Shown: positions 45,313 through 54,540, numbered from the stretch's first letter. The stretch: DNA of 64,000 bases from Vreelandella stevensii S18214 (GCF_000275725.1 NZ_AJTS01000049.1:62001-126000); one strand, 5' to 3'. Notes: a model not told the origin generated them from the sequence alone. Numbers and translations: made by a program.

Positions 45313-46167
45313 ATGGGCACGACCCCTCAGGGCTTTACACAATCTATTCAGCACTTCTTGAAACGTTGCCAATCCGGCGTGCTGGCCACCGGTGTGACCG
45401 CTGCGCTGGCCGTGGGTGGCGTGGGTGCCAGCACCGCCGTGCAAGCGGATGCGCTGGAAGCCATCGAATCCCGTGGCACCATACGCATTGCGGTCCCGCA
45501 GGACTTCCCGCCGTTTGGTTCGGTCGGCACCGATCTGCAGCCGCGCGGCTACGATATCGACATGGCCAACTACATTGCCGATGAGATGGGCGTGACGCTG
45601 GAGCTGATTACCGTGACCAGTGCCAACCGCATTCCCTACCTGCAAACGGGCCAGGCGGACCTGGTGATCTCCAGCCTGGGCAAAAACCCGGAGCGTGAAG
45701 CAGCAATCGATTTCTCGGAGGCCTATGCGCCTTTCTTCCTGGGAGTCTTCAGCGCTGACGCCGATGAAAGTATCGCCGGCCCCGACGAGCTGGCCGGTAA
45801 AACCATCGGCGTGACGCGGGGCGCCGTGGAAGACATGGAGCTGACTGAGGTCGCCCCCAGCTCGACCACCATCCGCCGTTTCGAAGATAATGCCACCACC
45901 ATCTCGGCCTTTCTGTCTGGCCAGGTGGACTATGTCGCGACCGGCAACGTGGTGGCCGCAGAAATTGCCGAGCGCAACAGTCGCCGCGCACCGACCTTGC
46001 TGTATCAACTGCGTGATTCCCCCTGCTATATCGGCTTGAACAAGAACGAAGCAGCGCTGCAGGCGGAAGTGAACCGGTTGATTGCCCAGGCGCTCGAGGA
46101 CGGCACCCTGAACGAGTTTTCTCAGCGTTGGTTCAGTGCCGACCTGCCTGACGGCTTTGGTAGCTGA
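45313..46167 (+). CDS. ABC transporter substrate-binding protein, polar amino acid type
   Basis: 284 residues with a long Sec-type signal ending near residue 46 (AAVQADA-like region after an alanine-rich hydrophobic core). The mature protein is a bacterial extracellular solute-binding family 3 domain (RIAVPQDFPPFGSVG, RGYDIDMANYIADEMG, DLVISSLGKNPEREAAIDFSEAY). The start ATG has CAGGAG upstream. Nothing in the fold fixes the ligand. The setting and the shared palindrome suggest a nitrogen-rich purine derivative or amino acid. Confidence 0.88.
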   Translation: MGTTPQGFTQSIQHFLKRCQSGVLATGVTAALAVGGVGASTAVQADALEAIESRGTIRIAVPQDFPPFGSVGTDLQPRGYDIDMANYIADEMGVTLELITVTSANRIPYLQTGQADLVISSLGKNPEREAAIDFSEAYAPFFLGVFSADADESIAGPDELAGKTIGVTRGAVEDMELTEVAPSSTTIRRFEDNATTISAFLSGQVDYVATGNVVAAEIAERNSRRAPTLLYQLRDSPCYIGLNKNEAALQAEVNRLIAQALEDGTLNEFSQRWFSADLPDGFGS

Positions 46168-46175
46168 GGATCGTC

Positions 46176-46853
46176 ATGGGGCCAACACTCGATTTCGTGA
46201 CCCTGTTGCCCTACGTCGGTGAGCTGATCAAAGGTTTGACCACCACGGTCATCTTGACCGTGGTGACCACCTTGACCGGTTTGGCACTGGCGGTAGCGGT
46301 AGCTTATCTGCGGGTAAACGGGCAGCCCTGGGTACGTTGGGGGCTGGGCGGTTACGTCGAAGTCATTCGTAACACTCCGTTCATCGTGCAACTGTTCTTT
46401 ATCTTTTTTGGTCTGCCTGGCCTGGGCATCAAGCTGGATGCCATCACCGCGGCGTTTATCGCCATGACCCTGAACCTTGCCGCGTACAGTGCTGAAATCC
46501 TGCGTGCGGGCATCAGTGCCACGGCCAGGGGGCAGCTGGAAGCCGCCAGAGCGCTGGGCATGAACACCCTTCAGGGGTATCGCCATGTGGTACTGGTACC
46601 GGCTTTTGCGCGTGTCTATCCGTCACTGATCAGCCAGTCGATCATCGTCATGCTGGGGTCGGCGGTGGTGTCGCAAATTTCGGTCTTCGATCTCACCTAC
46701 GCGGCCAACTTCATTCAGTCTCGCAACTTCAGAAGCTTCGAAGTCTATTTGCTGATCACCTTGATCTACCTGCTGCTGGCGTTCGTGATGCGCCGCGTCT
46801 TCATGCAAGTGGGTAAACGAGTCTTTGCCTACCAGCAAGGAGAACAACGATGA
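46176..46853 (+). CDS. Amino-acid-type ABC transporter permease 1
   Basis: 225 residues, about five membrane segments, with the HisM/GlnP-family EAA loop (GQLEAARALGMNTLQGYRHVVLVP) and the N-terminal motif YVEVIRNTPFIVQLFFIFFGLP. The ATG follows GAGGA that overlaps the stop of the binding-protein gene. It overlaps the second permease by 4 bases. Confidence 0.92.
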   Translation: MGPTLDFVTLLPYVGELIKGLTTTVILTVVTTLTGLALAVAVAYLRVNGQPWVRWGLGGYVEVIRNTPFIVQLFFIFFGLPGLGIKLDAITAAFIAMTLNLAAYSAEILRAGISATARGQLEAARALGMNTLQGYRHVVLVPAFARVYPSLISQSIIVMLGSAVVSQISVFDLTYAANFIQSRNFRSFEVYLLITLIYLLLAFVMRRVFMQVGKRVFAYQQGEQR

Positions 46854-47506
46854 TCGAATTCACCTTCTGGGATATTTTGCGCAACCTGCTGCTGGCGGCC
46901 CGCTGGACCGTGGTGCTGTCGTTGATCGCCTTTGTCGGCGGGGCCACGGTGGGGCTGGTATTGACCTTCATGCGCCTCTCCAGCTCGCGCTGGCTGCAAC
47001 GCCTCACCGCGCTCTACGTGGATGTGTTTCAGGGCACCCCGCTGCTGATGCAGCTGTTCCTGATCTTTTTCGGTGCGGCGGCGCTGGGGTACCCCGTGTC
47101 TGCCTGGCTGGCGGCCTCCGTGGCCCTCACGCTGTTCAGCAGCGCCTTTCTGTGTGATATCTGGCGGGGTTGCCTGGAAGCCGTTGCCAAGGGGCAGTGG
47201 CATGCCGCTCGGGTGCTGGGCATGAACTACTTCCAAACCATGCGCCATGTCATCCTGCCCCAGGCGCTGCGGCTTTCGGTACCGCCCACGGTCGGTTTTT
47301 CGGTACAGGTCATCAAGGGCACCGCGCTGGCCTCGATCATTGGCTTCGTCGAGCTGACCAAGGCGGGCACGATGCTCAATAACGCCACCTTCGAACCGTT
47401 CACCATCTTTGCCCTGGTGGCCCTTCTGTATTTCGCGCTGTGCTACCCGCTGTCCTGCTACGCGCGCCATTTGGAGAAAAAGCTCTATGACGCTGGTCTG
47501 CGTTGA
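46850..47506 (+). CDS. Amino-acid-type ABC transporter permease 2
   Basis: 218 residues of the same family, with YVDVFQGTPLLMQLFLIFFG and the EAA loop GQWHAARVLGMNYFQTMRHVILPQ. It starts within the stop of permease 1 (ATGA) and should form a heterodimer with it. Confidence 0.92.
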   Translation: MIEFTFWDILRNLLLAARWTVVLSLIAFVGGATVGLVLTFMRLSSSRWLQRLTALYVDVFQGTPLLMQLFLIFFGAAALGYPVSAWLAASVALTLFSSAFLCDIWRGCLEAVAKGQWHAARVLGMNYFQTMRHVILPQALRLSVPPTVGFSVQVIKGTALASIIGFVELTKAGTMLNNATFEPFTIFALVALLYFALCYPLSCYARHLEKKLYDAGLR

Positions 47507-48215
47507 TAACGTTCACAAAGCCTTTGGTGACCTGGAAGTACTCAAGGGAATCGACCTCTCCGTTGCCCAAGGCGAAGTAGTGGCCATCATTGGCCGGAGC
47601 GGCTCGGGCAAAAGTACTCTGCTGCGCTGCCTCAATCAGCTCGAACAGCACGACAGCGGCGAGATCACCATTGCCGGTCAAGCGCTGGATGCGGGTGTCA
47701 TGTCCCCCCGTGAGCTGAGCGAAAACGTAGGCATGGTCTTTCAGAGCTTCAACCTGTTTCCCCACAAAACGGTGGGGGAAAACGTGTGCCTGGCCCCCGT
47801 CGTGGTGCGCGGGGAAAAGCGCGACGAGGTCGAGAAAATCGCCCGTGAAGTGCTGAGCAAGGTCGGCCTGGCCGACAAGTACGATGCCTACCCGGCACAG
47901 CTGTCCGGTGGCCAGCAACAGCGGGTGGCCATTGCTCGGGCGCTGGCCATGCGGCCCAAGGTACTGCTCTGCGACGAAGTGACCTCGGCTCTGGACCCGG
48001 AGCTGGTGGGGGAGGTGCTGCGCGTGCTGGAGGCGCTAGCGGCGGAAGGTATGACGCTGATTCTGGTCACCCATGAAATGGGCTTCGCCAGAGACGTGGC
48101 AGATCGCGTGGTATTCATGCACCAGGGGCGCATCCATGAAGAGGGCGAGCCGGGCGAACTGTTCAGCCGCCCCCAGACCGCCGAGCTGAAGCAGTTTATC
48201 TCGGCGGTGCTGTAG
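47487..48215 (+). CDS. Amino-acid-type ABC transporter ATPase
   Basis: 242 residues. Walker A GRSGSGKST near 35-43, Q loop, signature LSGGQQQR near 135, Walker B VLLCDEVTSALDPE and H-loop HEMGFA are those of the GlnQ/HisP family. The ATG at 47487 overlaps permease 2 by 20 bases, with TTGGAG before it; the frame extends further upstream but the extension is not native. It completes a four-gene importer. Confidence 0.94.
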   Translation: MTLVCVDNVHKAFGDLEVLKGIDLSVAQGEVVAIIGRSGSGKSTLLRCLNQLEQHDSGEITIAGQALDAGVMSPRELSENVGMVFQSFNLFPHKTVGENVCLAPVVVRGEKRDEVEKIAREVLSKVGLADKYDAYPAQLSGGQQQRVAIARALAMRPKVLLCDEVTSALDPELVGEVLRVLEALAAEGMTLILVTHEMGFARDVADRVVFMHQGRIHEEGEPGELFSRPQTAELKQFISAVL

Positions 48216-48323
48216 TAGTTGAGGCCTCGGCGTTAGCGGCCTCAGGGTCAGACCGGGAGCCCGGTACTGCCAGCCCTAAAGGGTTGAGCAGTGCTAGTTG
48301 GGAATCTAGAGCGCTATTTTTAT

Positions 48324-48337
48324 GAAACTAAAGTTTC
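48324..48337. promoter_or_regulatory. GAAAC-N4-GTTTC palindrome before allE
   Basis: GAAAC-TAAA-GTTTC, 100 bases before allE. Same half-sites and spacing as 45199-45212. Confidence 0.6.
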
Positions 48338-48408
48338 TATATTTGTCATATTTGGGAGCTTTGTTTCATGCGTGGTTCGGTATAAGCTTCCGGTCAGTGC
48401 CATATTCT

Positions 48409-48416
48409 CGTATACA
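48409..48416. promoter_or_regulatory. Near-match to the TGTATACA site before allE
   Basis: CGTATACA followed by AAAA, 20 bases before the allE ATG. It differs from the core by one base, so it may be a weaker copy of the GntR-type operator. Confidence 0.4.
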
Positions 48417-48436
48417 AAAACGTCAGGGAGGCCCCC

Positions 48437-49267
48437 ATGCCAGCCAATTACTATGCGCCCACCGGCGGACACCCGCCGCAAACTCAGTTGACCGCTGACC
48501 GTGCCGTTTTCACGGAAGCCTATGCGCTGATCCCCAAAGGGGTGATGCGCGATATCGTGACCAGCAACCTGCCTTTCTGGGAAGGCACGCGGCTGTGGGT
48601 ATTGGCGCGTCCGCTGTCCGGGTTTGCAGAGACGTTCTCTCAATACATCATGGAAGTGCAGCCCGAGGGCGGCAGCGACAAGCCTGAGCTGGACCCTCAG
48701 GCAGAAGGGGTGCTGTTCATCGTGGAAGGAGAGCTGACGCTGACATTGGCTGGCGAGCGTCATCTCATGGGCCCTGGCGGCTACGCCTTCATTCCCCCCG
48801 GCAGCCACTGGCAGGTTCGCAACGAGTCCCGCGAGCCGGTGCGCTTCCATTGGGTGCGCAAGGCCTATGAGTTCGTCGAGGGGCTGGACGTACCGCCGGC
48901 CTTCGTCACCAACGAGCAGGAGATCGCACCGATCGAGATGCCGGGCACGGAAGGGCGCTGGGCAACGACGCGCTTTGTCGAACCTGGCGATGTGCGCCAC
49001 GACATGCACGTCAACATCGTGACGTTCCAGCCCGGTGGCGTGATTCCGTTCGATGAAACCCACGTGATGGAGCACGGGCTCTACGTGCTGGAAGGCAAGG
49101 CGGTCTACCACCTCAACCAGCAGTGGGTAGAAGTGGAAGCGGGGGACTTCATGTGGCTACGGGCGTTCTGCCCTCAAGCCTGTTACGCGGGTGGGCCTGG
49201 TCCGTTCCGTTATCTGCTGTACAAGGATGTGAATCGTCACGCGGCGTTGCGCCTTGGCGCTCGCTAA
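48437..49267 (+). CDS. allE: (S)-ureidoglycine aminohydrolase AllE
   Basis: 276-residue double-cupin enzyme that removes ammonia from S-ureidoglycine to give S-ureidoglycolate, with a metal (Mn in known cases) in the C-terminal cupin. YYAPTGGHPPQTQLTADRAVFTEAYALIPKGVMRDIV-type N-terminus, EGVLFIVEGELTLTL, and HVMEHGLYVLEGKAVYHLN (metal-binding His/Glu) match AllE. GGGAGG precedes the ATG. It needs an AllC-type allantoate amidohydrolase to supply substrate, and none is in the window. Confidence 0.94.
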   Translation: MPANYYAPTGGHPPQTQLTADRAVFTEAYALIPKGVMRDIVTSNLPFWEGTRLWVLARPLSGFAETFSQYIMEVQPEGGSDKPELDPQAEGVLFIVEGELTLTLAGERHLMGPGGYAFIPPGSHWQVRNESREPVRFHWVRKAYEFVEGLDVPPAFVTNEQEIAPIEMPGTEGRWATTRFVEPGDVRHDMHVNIVTFQPGGVIPFDETHVMEHGLYVLEGKAVYHLNQQWVEVEAGDFMWLRAFCPQACYAGGPGPFRYLLYKDVNRHAALRLGAR

Positions 49268-49304
49268 CGCTGGCGCACAAGCACACTGAACTCCAGGAGC
49301 CATC

Positions 49305-49796
49305 ATGCTGACACTCGAAGCAAAACCCCTGACACAAGCAGCATTTGAACCATTTGGCGAGGTGCTCGATGCGCGCATCTCGCCATCGTTTCCGATCAAC
49401 GCAGGGCGTACCCAGCGGCATCACGACCTGGCGCGGGTCGAGACGCTGGGCGACAACCCACGCACCCTGGTGAGCATCTTTGTCAGCCAGCCGGTGTCGC
49501 TGCCGTTGACGCTGACGTTTCTGGAGCGCCACCCGCTGGGCAGCCAGGCCTTCATGCCGCTGCACGAAGAGCGTTTCATCGTGGTGGTCGCCCCGCCCGG
49601 CGACACCATCGCGCCCCAGGACGTTCGGGCCTTCGTGACGGATGGCCGCCAGGGGGTGAACTACCGAGCAGGTACCTGGCACGCCATTCAGTCGGTGCTG
49701 GAGCGGGAAGGCGAGTTTCTCGTGGTGGACCGTGGCGGAGATGGCAACAACTGTGACGAGTACCCGCTGTCCTTGTGCGTGCACGTGGCGCCGTAA
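49305..49796 (+). CDS. allA: Ureidoglycolate lyase AllA
   Basis: 163 residues. Cleaves ureidoglycolate to glyoxylate and urea. [12 protein letters not shown] near the N-terminus, [14 protein letters not shown] and [15 protein letters not shown] are the conserved blocks of the family. CAGGAG lies upstream of the ATG, 37 bases after allE, so they are one operon. The glyoxylate can join central metabolism together with the product of GlcDEF. Confidence 0.95.
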   Translation: MLTLEAKPLTQAAFEPFGEVLDARISPSFPINAGRTQRHHDLARVETLGDNPRTLVSIFVSQPVSLPLTLTFLERHPLGSQAFMPLHEERFIVVVAPPGDTIAPQDVRAFVTDGRQGVNYRAGTWHAIQSVLEREGEFLVVDRGGDGNNCDEYPLSLCVHVAP

Positions 49797-49894
49797 TCGC
49801 CGACATTGGCCGTTGCAACAAGTACATGCGAGTGTCATCTTGCTTGGGGTATGCTGATACGCGAACATTTCCTCTTTTACTGGTCAGGACATTT

Positions 49895-51379
49895 ATGAGC
49901 ACAAACACCCATATCCCCCTTCGTCGTACCAAGATCGTCGCTACCCTTGGCCCTGCCAGTGACCGCGAGGGCGTACTGGAGGCCATGCTGAAGGCAGGGG
50001 TGGATGTGGTGCGCTTGAACTTTTCGCATGGCACCGCCGACGACCATCGGCGTCGCTTGGCCCGGGTGCGTGAGATTGCTGCCCAACTGGGCCGCAGCGT
50101 AGCGGCGCTGGGCGACCTGCAAGGCCCCAAGATCCGCGTTGCCCGTTTCAAGGAGGGCGCCGTGTATCTGGAAGAGGACCAGGACTTCGTGCTCGACATG
50201 GCCATGGACAGCGATGCCGGTACGCAGCAGGGCGTCGGTTGCGACTACAAGACCCTGGCCGATGACGTCACGACCGGCGACCGCCTGCTGCTGGACGATG
50301 GCCGCGTGGTGCTGGACGTGACCCGTGTCGAAGGCAAGCAGGTACACACCCGGGTGGTCGTGGGGGGCAAGCTCTCCAACCACAAGGGGATCAACAAGCA
50401 GGGGGGAGGCCTCTCCGCGCCGGCCTTGACCGAAAAAGACAAGGCCGACCTGAAAACGGCGGTGGAGATCGGCGTCGATTACCTGGCGATTTCGTTCCCG
50501 CGCTCGGCAGAAGACATGCGTGAAGCACGTCGGCTGCTGGGCGAGGAAGGCAAGGAGATTGGCCTGGTGGCCAAGGTCGAGCGTGCCGAGGCCGTGGCCG
50601 ACGAGGCGACGCTGGATGGCATCATCGAAGCCTCCGAAGCGGTCATGGTAGCGCGTGGTGACTTGGGCGTGGAAATTGGCGATGCCAAACTGGTCGGCGT
50701 GCAGAAACGCATGATCAAGCGCGCCCGTTCGCTCAACCGGGCCGTGATCACGGCGACCCAAATGATGGAAAGCATGATTTCTGCGCCGCTGCCTACCCGA
50801 GCAGAAGTGTTCGACGTGGCCAACGCCGTGCTGGATGGCAGCGATGCCGTGATGCTGTCGGCAGAAACGGCGGCGGGCGACTACCCGCTGGAAACCGTCG
50901 AGGCCATGGCGCGCGTGTGCCTGGGAGCCGAGCGGGAGCGGGTGGCGCAAGAGTCCGGACACCGTATTCATGAAGGCTTTACCCGGCCGGATGAAACCAT
51001 TGCCCTGTCGGCCATGTACGCCGCCAACCACATGAAAGGGGTAGCGGCGATTGCCTGCATGACGGCGTCTGGCTATACGCCGCTCATCGCATCGCGGATT
51101 CGCTCCGGTCTGCCCATCGTGGGCCTGGCACACAACCCCATCGCTCAGCGTCGCATGGCGCTTTATCGCGGCGTGGTATCGCTGCCTTTCGATACCTCCG
51201 AGATGAGCGCCACCGAGCTGAATGACCAGGCGTTGACCCTGCTGGTCAAGCAAGGGGTCGCCAAACTGGGTGACCATGTCATCCTCACCCGTGGCGACCA
51301 CATGAATGCTCACGGCGGCACCAACACCATGAAGGTGATGGTGATTACCGAGCAGCATGTGGAAAGTGCCAAGGCCTAA
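49895..51379 (+). CDS. pyk: Pyruvate kinase
   Basis: 494 residues. Converts phosphoenolpyruvate and ADP to pyruvate and [48 protein letters not shown] and [13 protein letters not shown] are the standard catalytic motifs, and the C-terminal allosteric domain is present. The frame is open upstream but the natural start is MSTNTHIP at 49895. Close to the PykA type by length and N-terminus; the isozyme is not decided. modA begins 4 bases after its stop. Confidence 0.95.
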   Translation: MSTNTHIPLRRTKIVATLGPASDREGVLEAMLKAGVDVVRLNFSHGTADDHRRRLARVREIAAQLGRSVAALGDLQGPKIRVARFKEGAVYLEEDQDFVLDMAMDSDAGTQQGVGCDYKTLADDVTTGDRLLLDDGRVVLDVTRVEGKQVHTRVVVGGKLSNHKGINKQGGGLSAPALTEKDKADLKTAVEIGVDYLAISFPRSAEDMREARRLLGEEGKEIGLVAKVERAEAVADEATLDGIIEASEAVMVARGDLGVEIGDAKLVGVQKRMIKRARSLNRAVITATQMMESMISAPLPTRAEVFDVANAVLDGSDAVMLSAETAAGDYPLETVEAMARVCLGAERERVAQESGHRIHEGFTRPDETIALSAMYAANHMKGVAAIACMTASGYTPLIASRIRSGLPIVGLAHNPIAQRRMALYRGVVSLPFDTSEMSATELNDQALTLLVKQGVAKLGDHVILTRGDHMNAHGGTNTMKVMVITEQHVESAKA

Positions 51380-51383
51380 GCGC

Positions 51384-52151
51384 ATGCGTTGGCTGCTGTG
51401 CCTCGGTTGCCTGCTGCTGGGTGCGCCTGCCATGGCAGGCGCACCCATCGTAGCGGCGGCCTCCAGTCTGCACTTCTTTTTGGAAGAGGCTTCTGAACGG
51501 TTTACCCAGCAAACCGGGCATACGCTGCGCCTCAACCTGGGCTCTTCCGGTAACTTCCGCCGTCAGATCGCCCAAGGGGCGCCCTTCGAGCTGTTTCTTT
51601 CCGCCGATGAGGGCTTCGTGCAAGCGCTCTACCGGGAAGGGCACGTCGAGGATGAAGGCGTGATCTATGCACGTGGGCGGCTGGCCTGGGTACAGCCTGC
51701 CGGTCGCTATCCTTCACCCGATGAACAGGCGCCCCTGGCGGGCGTGGAAGACGCCGTGGCCGCGTTGCAGAATGGCCAGCGCCTGCGGATAGCCATGGCC
51801 AGCCCCGAGCATGCACCGTATGGCGTGGCCGCCCAGCAAGTGCTGGAAAGGGCAGGGCTCTGGGAGGCCAGTCGCCCGCTGCGCATACAGGGGGAGAACG
51901 TTTCCCAAGCGATGCAGTTTGCGCTGTCCGACGACGCAAGGGGCGGGCTGGTGGCTTATTCGCTGGTGCTGGCGCCTGGGCTGGCGGCCCGTAGCGAGAG
52001 CGTGCTGATCCCCGAAGCGTGGCACACGCCGCTGACTCAGCGCATGGTGCTGACCCCTCACGCCGGAGAAACCGCCCAGGCCTTCTATGGCTGGCTGCAA
52101 CAGCCCGAGGCCCAGGCCCTCTTTCGCGCCTACGGCTTCAGTACCGAGTGA
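51384..52151 (+). CDS. modA: Molybdate-binding protein ModA
   Basis: 255 residues with a Sec signal peptide (MRWLLCLGCLLLGAPAMA, cleavage near 18). The mature part starts APIVAAASSLHFFLEE and carries the oxyanion-binding SSG (NLGSSGNFRRQIAQGAPFELF) of ModA. The start at 51384 is 4 bases after the pyruvate kinase stop. It captures molybdate for ModBC. Mo is needed by xanthine dehydrogenase, the step before the purine pathway seen here. Confidence 0.92.
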   Translation: MRWLLCLGCLLLGAPAMAGAPIVAAASSLHFFLEEASERFTQQTGHTLRLNLGSSGNFRRQIAQGAPFELFLSADEGFVQALYREGHVEDEGVIYARGRLAWVQPAGRYPSPDEQAPLAGVEDAVAALQNGQRLRIAMASPEHAPYGVAAQQVLERAGLWEASRPLRIQGENVSQAMQFALSDDARGGLVAYSLVLAPGLAARSESVLIPEAWHTPLTQRMVLTPHAGETAQAFYGWLQQPEAQALFRAYGFSTE

Positions 52152-52819
52152 TGGACTGGACGGCGCTGGGGGTCTCGCTGCGGCTGGCGGCGTTGACGAG
52201 CCTGCTGCTGGTGCCACTGGGCATCTGGTGCGGGCGGTGGCTGGCCACGGCTCGGTTTCGTGGCAAGGGCGTCTGCGAAGCGCTGATTGCCCTGCCTCTG
52301 GTGCTGCCGCCCACGGTGCTGGGCTTCTATCTGCTGCAGCAGTTTGGACGCGATGCGCCGCTGGGCAGCGCCTGGGCAGCGCTCACCGGCAGCGGCCTCA
52401 ACTTTACCTTCACCGGGATTCTGCTGGCCTCTTTGATTGCCAACCTGCCGTTTGCCATTCAGCCCATTCAGCGGGCCTTCGAGCATGTGCCCGTGCATTT
52501 ACGCGAAGCGGCCTGGTGTAGCGGGCTCAGCCCTTGGCAGACCCTGTGGCGTATCGAACTGCCGCTGGTGTGGCCAGGCATCCTGTCGGCGACCGCGCTG
52601 ACCTTTGCCCATACGCTGGGGGAGTTTGGCGTGATTCTGCTGGTGGGCGGCGCCATCGATGGCGAAACCCGAACGCTCTCCATTGCCATTTATGACCGAG
52701 TGCAGGCCTTCGACGAGCAGGGCGCGGCCACCATGTCGGCGCTGCTGCTGGCCATCTCGCTGGCGACGTTGGGGCTGGTCTATGGGTTGGCGGGCAGGCG
52801 CAGGTGGGCACGTGGCTGA
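52151..52819 (+). CDS. modB: Molybdate ABC permease ModB
   Basis: 222 residues, about five membrane segments, with the family start WTALGVSLRLAALTSLLLVPLG, ALIALPLVLPPTVLGFYLL and EAA loop HLREAAWCSGLSPWQTLWRIELP, then HTLGEFGVILLVGG. Its ATG shares a base with the modA stop (TGATG), so translation is coupled. Confidence 0.94.
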   Translation: MDWTALGVSLRLAALTSLLLVPLGIWCGRWLATARFRGKGVCEALIALPLVLPPTVLGFYLLQQFGRDAPLGSAWAALTGSGLNFTFTGILLASLIANLPFAIQPIQRAFEHVPVHLREAAWCSGLSPWQTLWRIELPLVWPGILSATALTFAHTLGEFGVILLVGGAIDGETRTLSIAIYDRVQAFDEQGAATMSALLLAISLATLGLVYGLAGRRRWARG

Positions 52820-53918
52820 GTTGACGGTGTCCGTGCATCAGGCGGGGCCCATCCCCTTGAACGCCAGCTTCCGCTGCGCGCCGGGGGAGTTACTGGCGCT
52901 GGTGGGACCATCGGGCAGCGGCAAGACCACGCTGTTGCGCGCCATTGCCGGGCTCTACCATCCTGCCCAGGGCCACATCAGCTGTGCCGGTGAGCGGTGG
53001 CTTTCGGCCGGGCAGGGGCCGCGCCAGGCACTGACACCCCAGCAGCGCAAGGTGGGCATGGTCTTTCAGGACTATGCGCTGTTCCCGCACCTGACCGCGC
53101 AGCAGAACGTCCAGGTCGCCATGGGTCACCTCCCCCCAGTGGCAAGACCCGCACGTGCCGCGCAATGGCTGGCCCAGGTGCGCCTGGAGGGGCTGGAGAA
53201 CCGCTACCCCAGCCAGCTTTCGGGAGGGCAGCGTCAGCGGGTTGCCTTGGCGCGGGCACTGGCACGAGAGCCCCGCGTGCTGCTGCTGGACGAACCCTTT
53301 TCTGCGGTCGATCAGGTCACTCGGCGCCGCTTGCAGCGTGAGCTTGCGCTGTTGCGTCAGCAAATTGCCATCCCCATCGTGCTGGTCACCCACGACCTCG
53401 AAGAAGCGACGGCCTTGGCCGACCAGATCTGTGTGCTGCACAACGGCACCAGCTTGCAGCAGGGCGGCCCGGAGCGGCTGTTTCGCCAGCCTGACACGCC
53501 CCTGGTGGCGCGTTTGCTCGACCGCCACAATGTTTTTCAGGGGCAGGTGGTCAACACGGCCAGCGGGCCACGGCTGCAGTGGGGCGAGTGGTGGCTGGAA
53601 GTCGCTCGCGGCCTCGAACACTGCTCGGCGGGGGAGAACGTGACCTGGTATCTGCCGCCGTCGGATATCGTCTTGCACCGACGCGGGCGGCCCTCCCAGG
53701 GGGAGCGCGAAAACCCGGTGACGGCCACGGTGAGTGAAATGGTGGTGCTGGGCAGCATGACCTCGGTTTCGCTGCGCGTTTCGCATGGGGATATGCTACG
53801 TTTCGATATCGCTACCCACGCGGCCAAACGCAACCAGCTGGCGTTGGGGGAGCCTGTGACCGTCTCGCTGCTGGCCGAGGGAATTCACCTCATGACCTCG
53901 CCGCAGGCCACTGTATAG
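52812..53918 (+). CDS. modC: Molybdate ABC ATPase ModC with TOBE domain
   Basis: 368 residues. Walker A VGPSGSGKTT, signature LSGGQRQR, Walker B VLLLDEPFSAVD, H-loop VTHDLEEA, and a C-terminal TOBE domain at about 290-355 that binds oxyanion. I start at GTG 52812, which overlaps the modB stop (52817-52819) and has AGGTGG upstream; TTG 52821 is an alternative. No ModE site is visible because no gap exists before the operon. Confidence 0.92.
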   Translation: MAELTVSVHQAGPIPLNASFRCAPGELLALVGPSGSGKTTLLRAIAGLYHPAQGHISCAGERWLSAGQGPRQALTPQQRKVGMVFQDYALFPHLTAQQNVQVAMGHLPPVARPARAAQWLAQVRLEGLENRYPSQLSGGQRQRVALARALAREPRVLLLDEPFSAVDQVTRRRLQRELALLRQQIAIPIVLVTHDLEEATALADQICVLHNGTSLQQGGPERLFRQPDTPLVARLLDRHNVFQGQVVNTASGPRLQWGEWWLEVARGLEHCSAGENVTWYLPPSDIVLHRRGRPSQGERENPVTATVSEMVVLGSMTSVSLRVSHGDMLRFDIATHAAKRNQLALGEPVTVSLLAEGIHLMTSPQATV

Positions 53919-53934
53919 GAAGAAGGAATCTGTC

Positions 53935-54456
53935 ATGACCCTGTCCCGCCGCCAACTGCTGAAAACCACCCTGGGGGTCTCCCTGGCGAGCTGCCTGCCG
54001 CTGTCGCTCGTGACCGCCATGGCCGCCGAGTCGGCCATGGTCGATACCCTGCCGCTGGCGATTCACAGCGAGGGCGGGCCGCATCGTCTGGAAGTGGAAG
54101 TAGCCGAAACGGTCGCCCAGCGTCAGCGTGGGCTGATGGGACGTGAGCACTTGCCAACCTCACGCGGCATGCTGTTCCGCTTCGAGAGCGAACAGCCTGC
54201 AGGCAATGCGTTCTGGATGTATCGCACGCTGATCCCGCTGGATATCGCTTACATCGATGACGAAGGCCGCATCGTGGCGATCAATACCATGCAGCCCTGT
54301 GAGTCCAGCACCCCGCGTGAGTGCCCCTCCTATCCTGCAGGCGTGGCCTACCATGCCGCCCTTGAGGTAAACGCGGGATACTTTGCCGAGCGTGGCATCC
54401 AAGTGGGCGACTGCGTGTCCGTGCCTGCGCTGGCCGGCTTTTGCCGCCCGGAGTAA
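53935..54456 (+). CDS. DUF192 protein with Tat-type signal
   Basis: 173 residues. An N-terminal twin-arginine-like signal (LSRRQLLKTTLGVSLASCLPL) is followed by a DUF192 domain with QRGLMGREHLP, GMLFRF and NAFWMYRTLIPLDIAYID, the family core. Function unknown. It begins 16 bases after modC with AGGAAGGA before the ATG, so it is probably in the same transcript. Whether the RR motif uses Tat or Sec is not decided by sequence. Confidence 0.85.
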   Translation: MTLSRRQLLKTTLGVSLASCLPLSLVTAMAAESAMVDTLPLAIHSEGGPHRLEVEVAETVAQRQRGLMGREHLPTSRGMLFRFESEQPAGNAFWMYRTLIPLDIAYIDDEGRIVAINTMQPCESSTPRECPSYPAGVAYHAALEVNAGYFAERGIQVGDCVSVPALAGFCRPE

Positions 54457-54476
54457 CTCCGCATACCAGCCAGCAG

Positions 54477-54540
54477 TGAGTGAAGACGCTGCGGCGAAAG
54501 TCGATGGCCAAAAGCAGCGGCCAGCGCTTCCCTTCACTCA
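54477..54540 (+). terminator. Structured region after the DUF192 gene
   Basis: TGAGTGAAG (54477-54485) and CTTCACTCA (54532-54540) form a perfect 9-bp outer stem, with inner GCTG/CAGC pairing. It starts 21 bases past the stop of DUF192. No T-tract; probably ends or stabilises the mod transcript. Confidence 0.5.
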
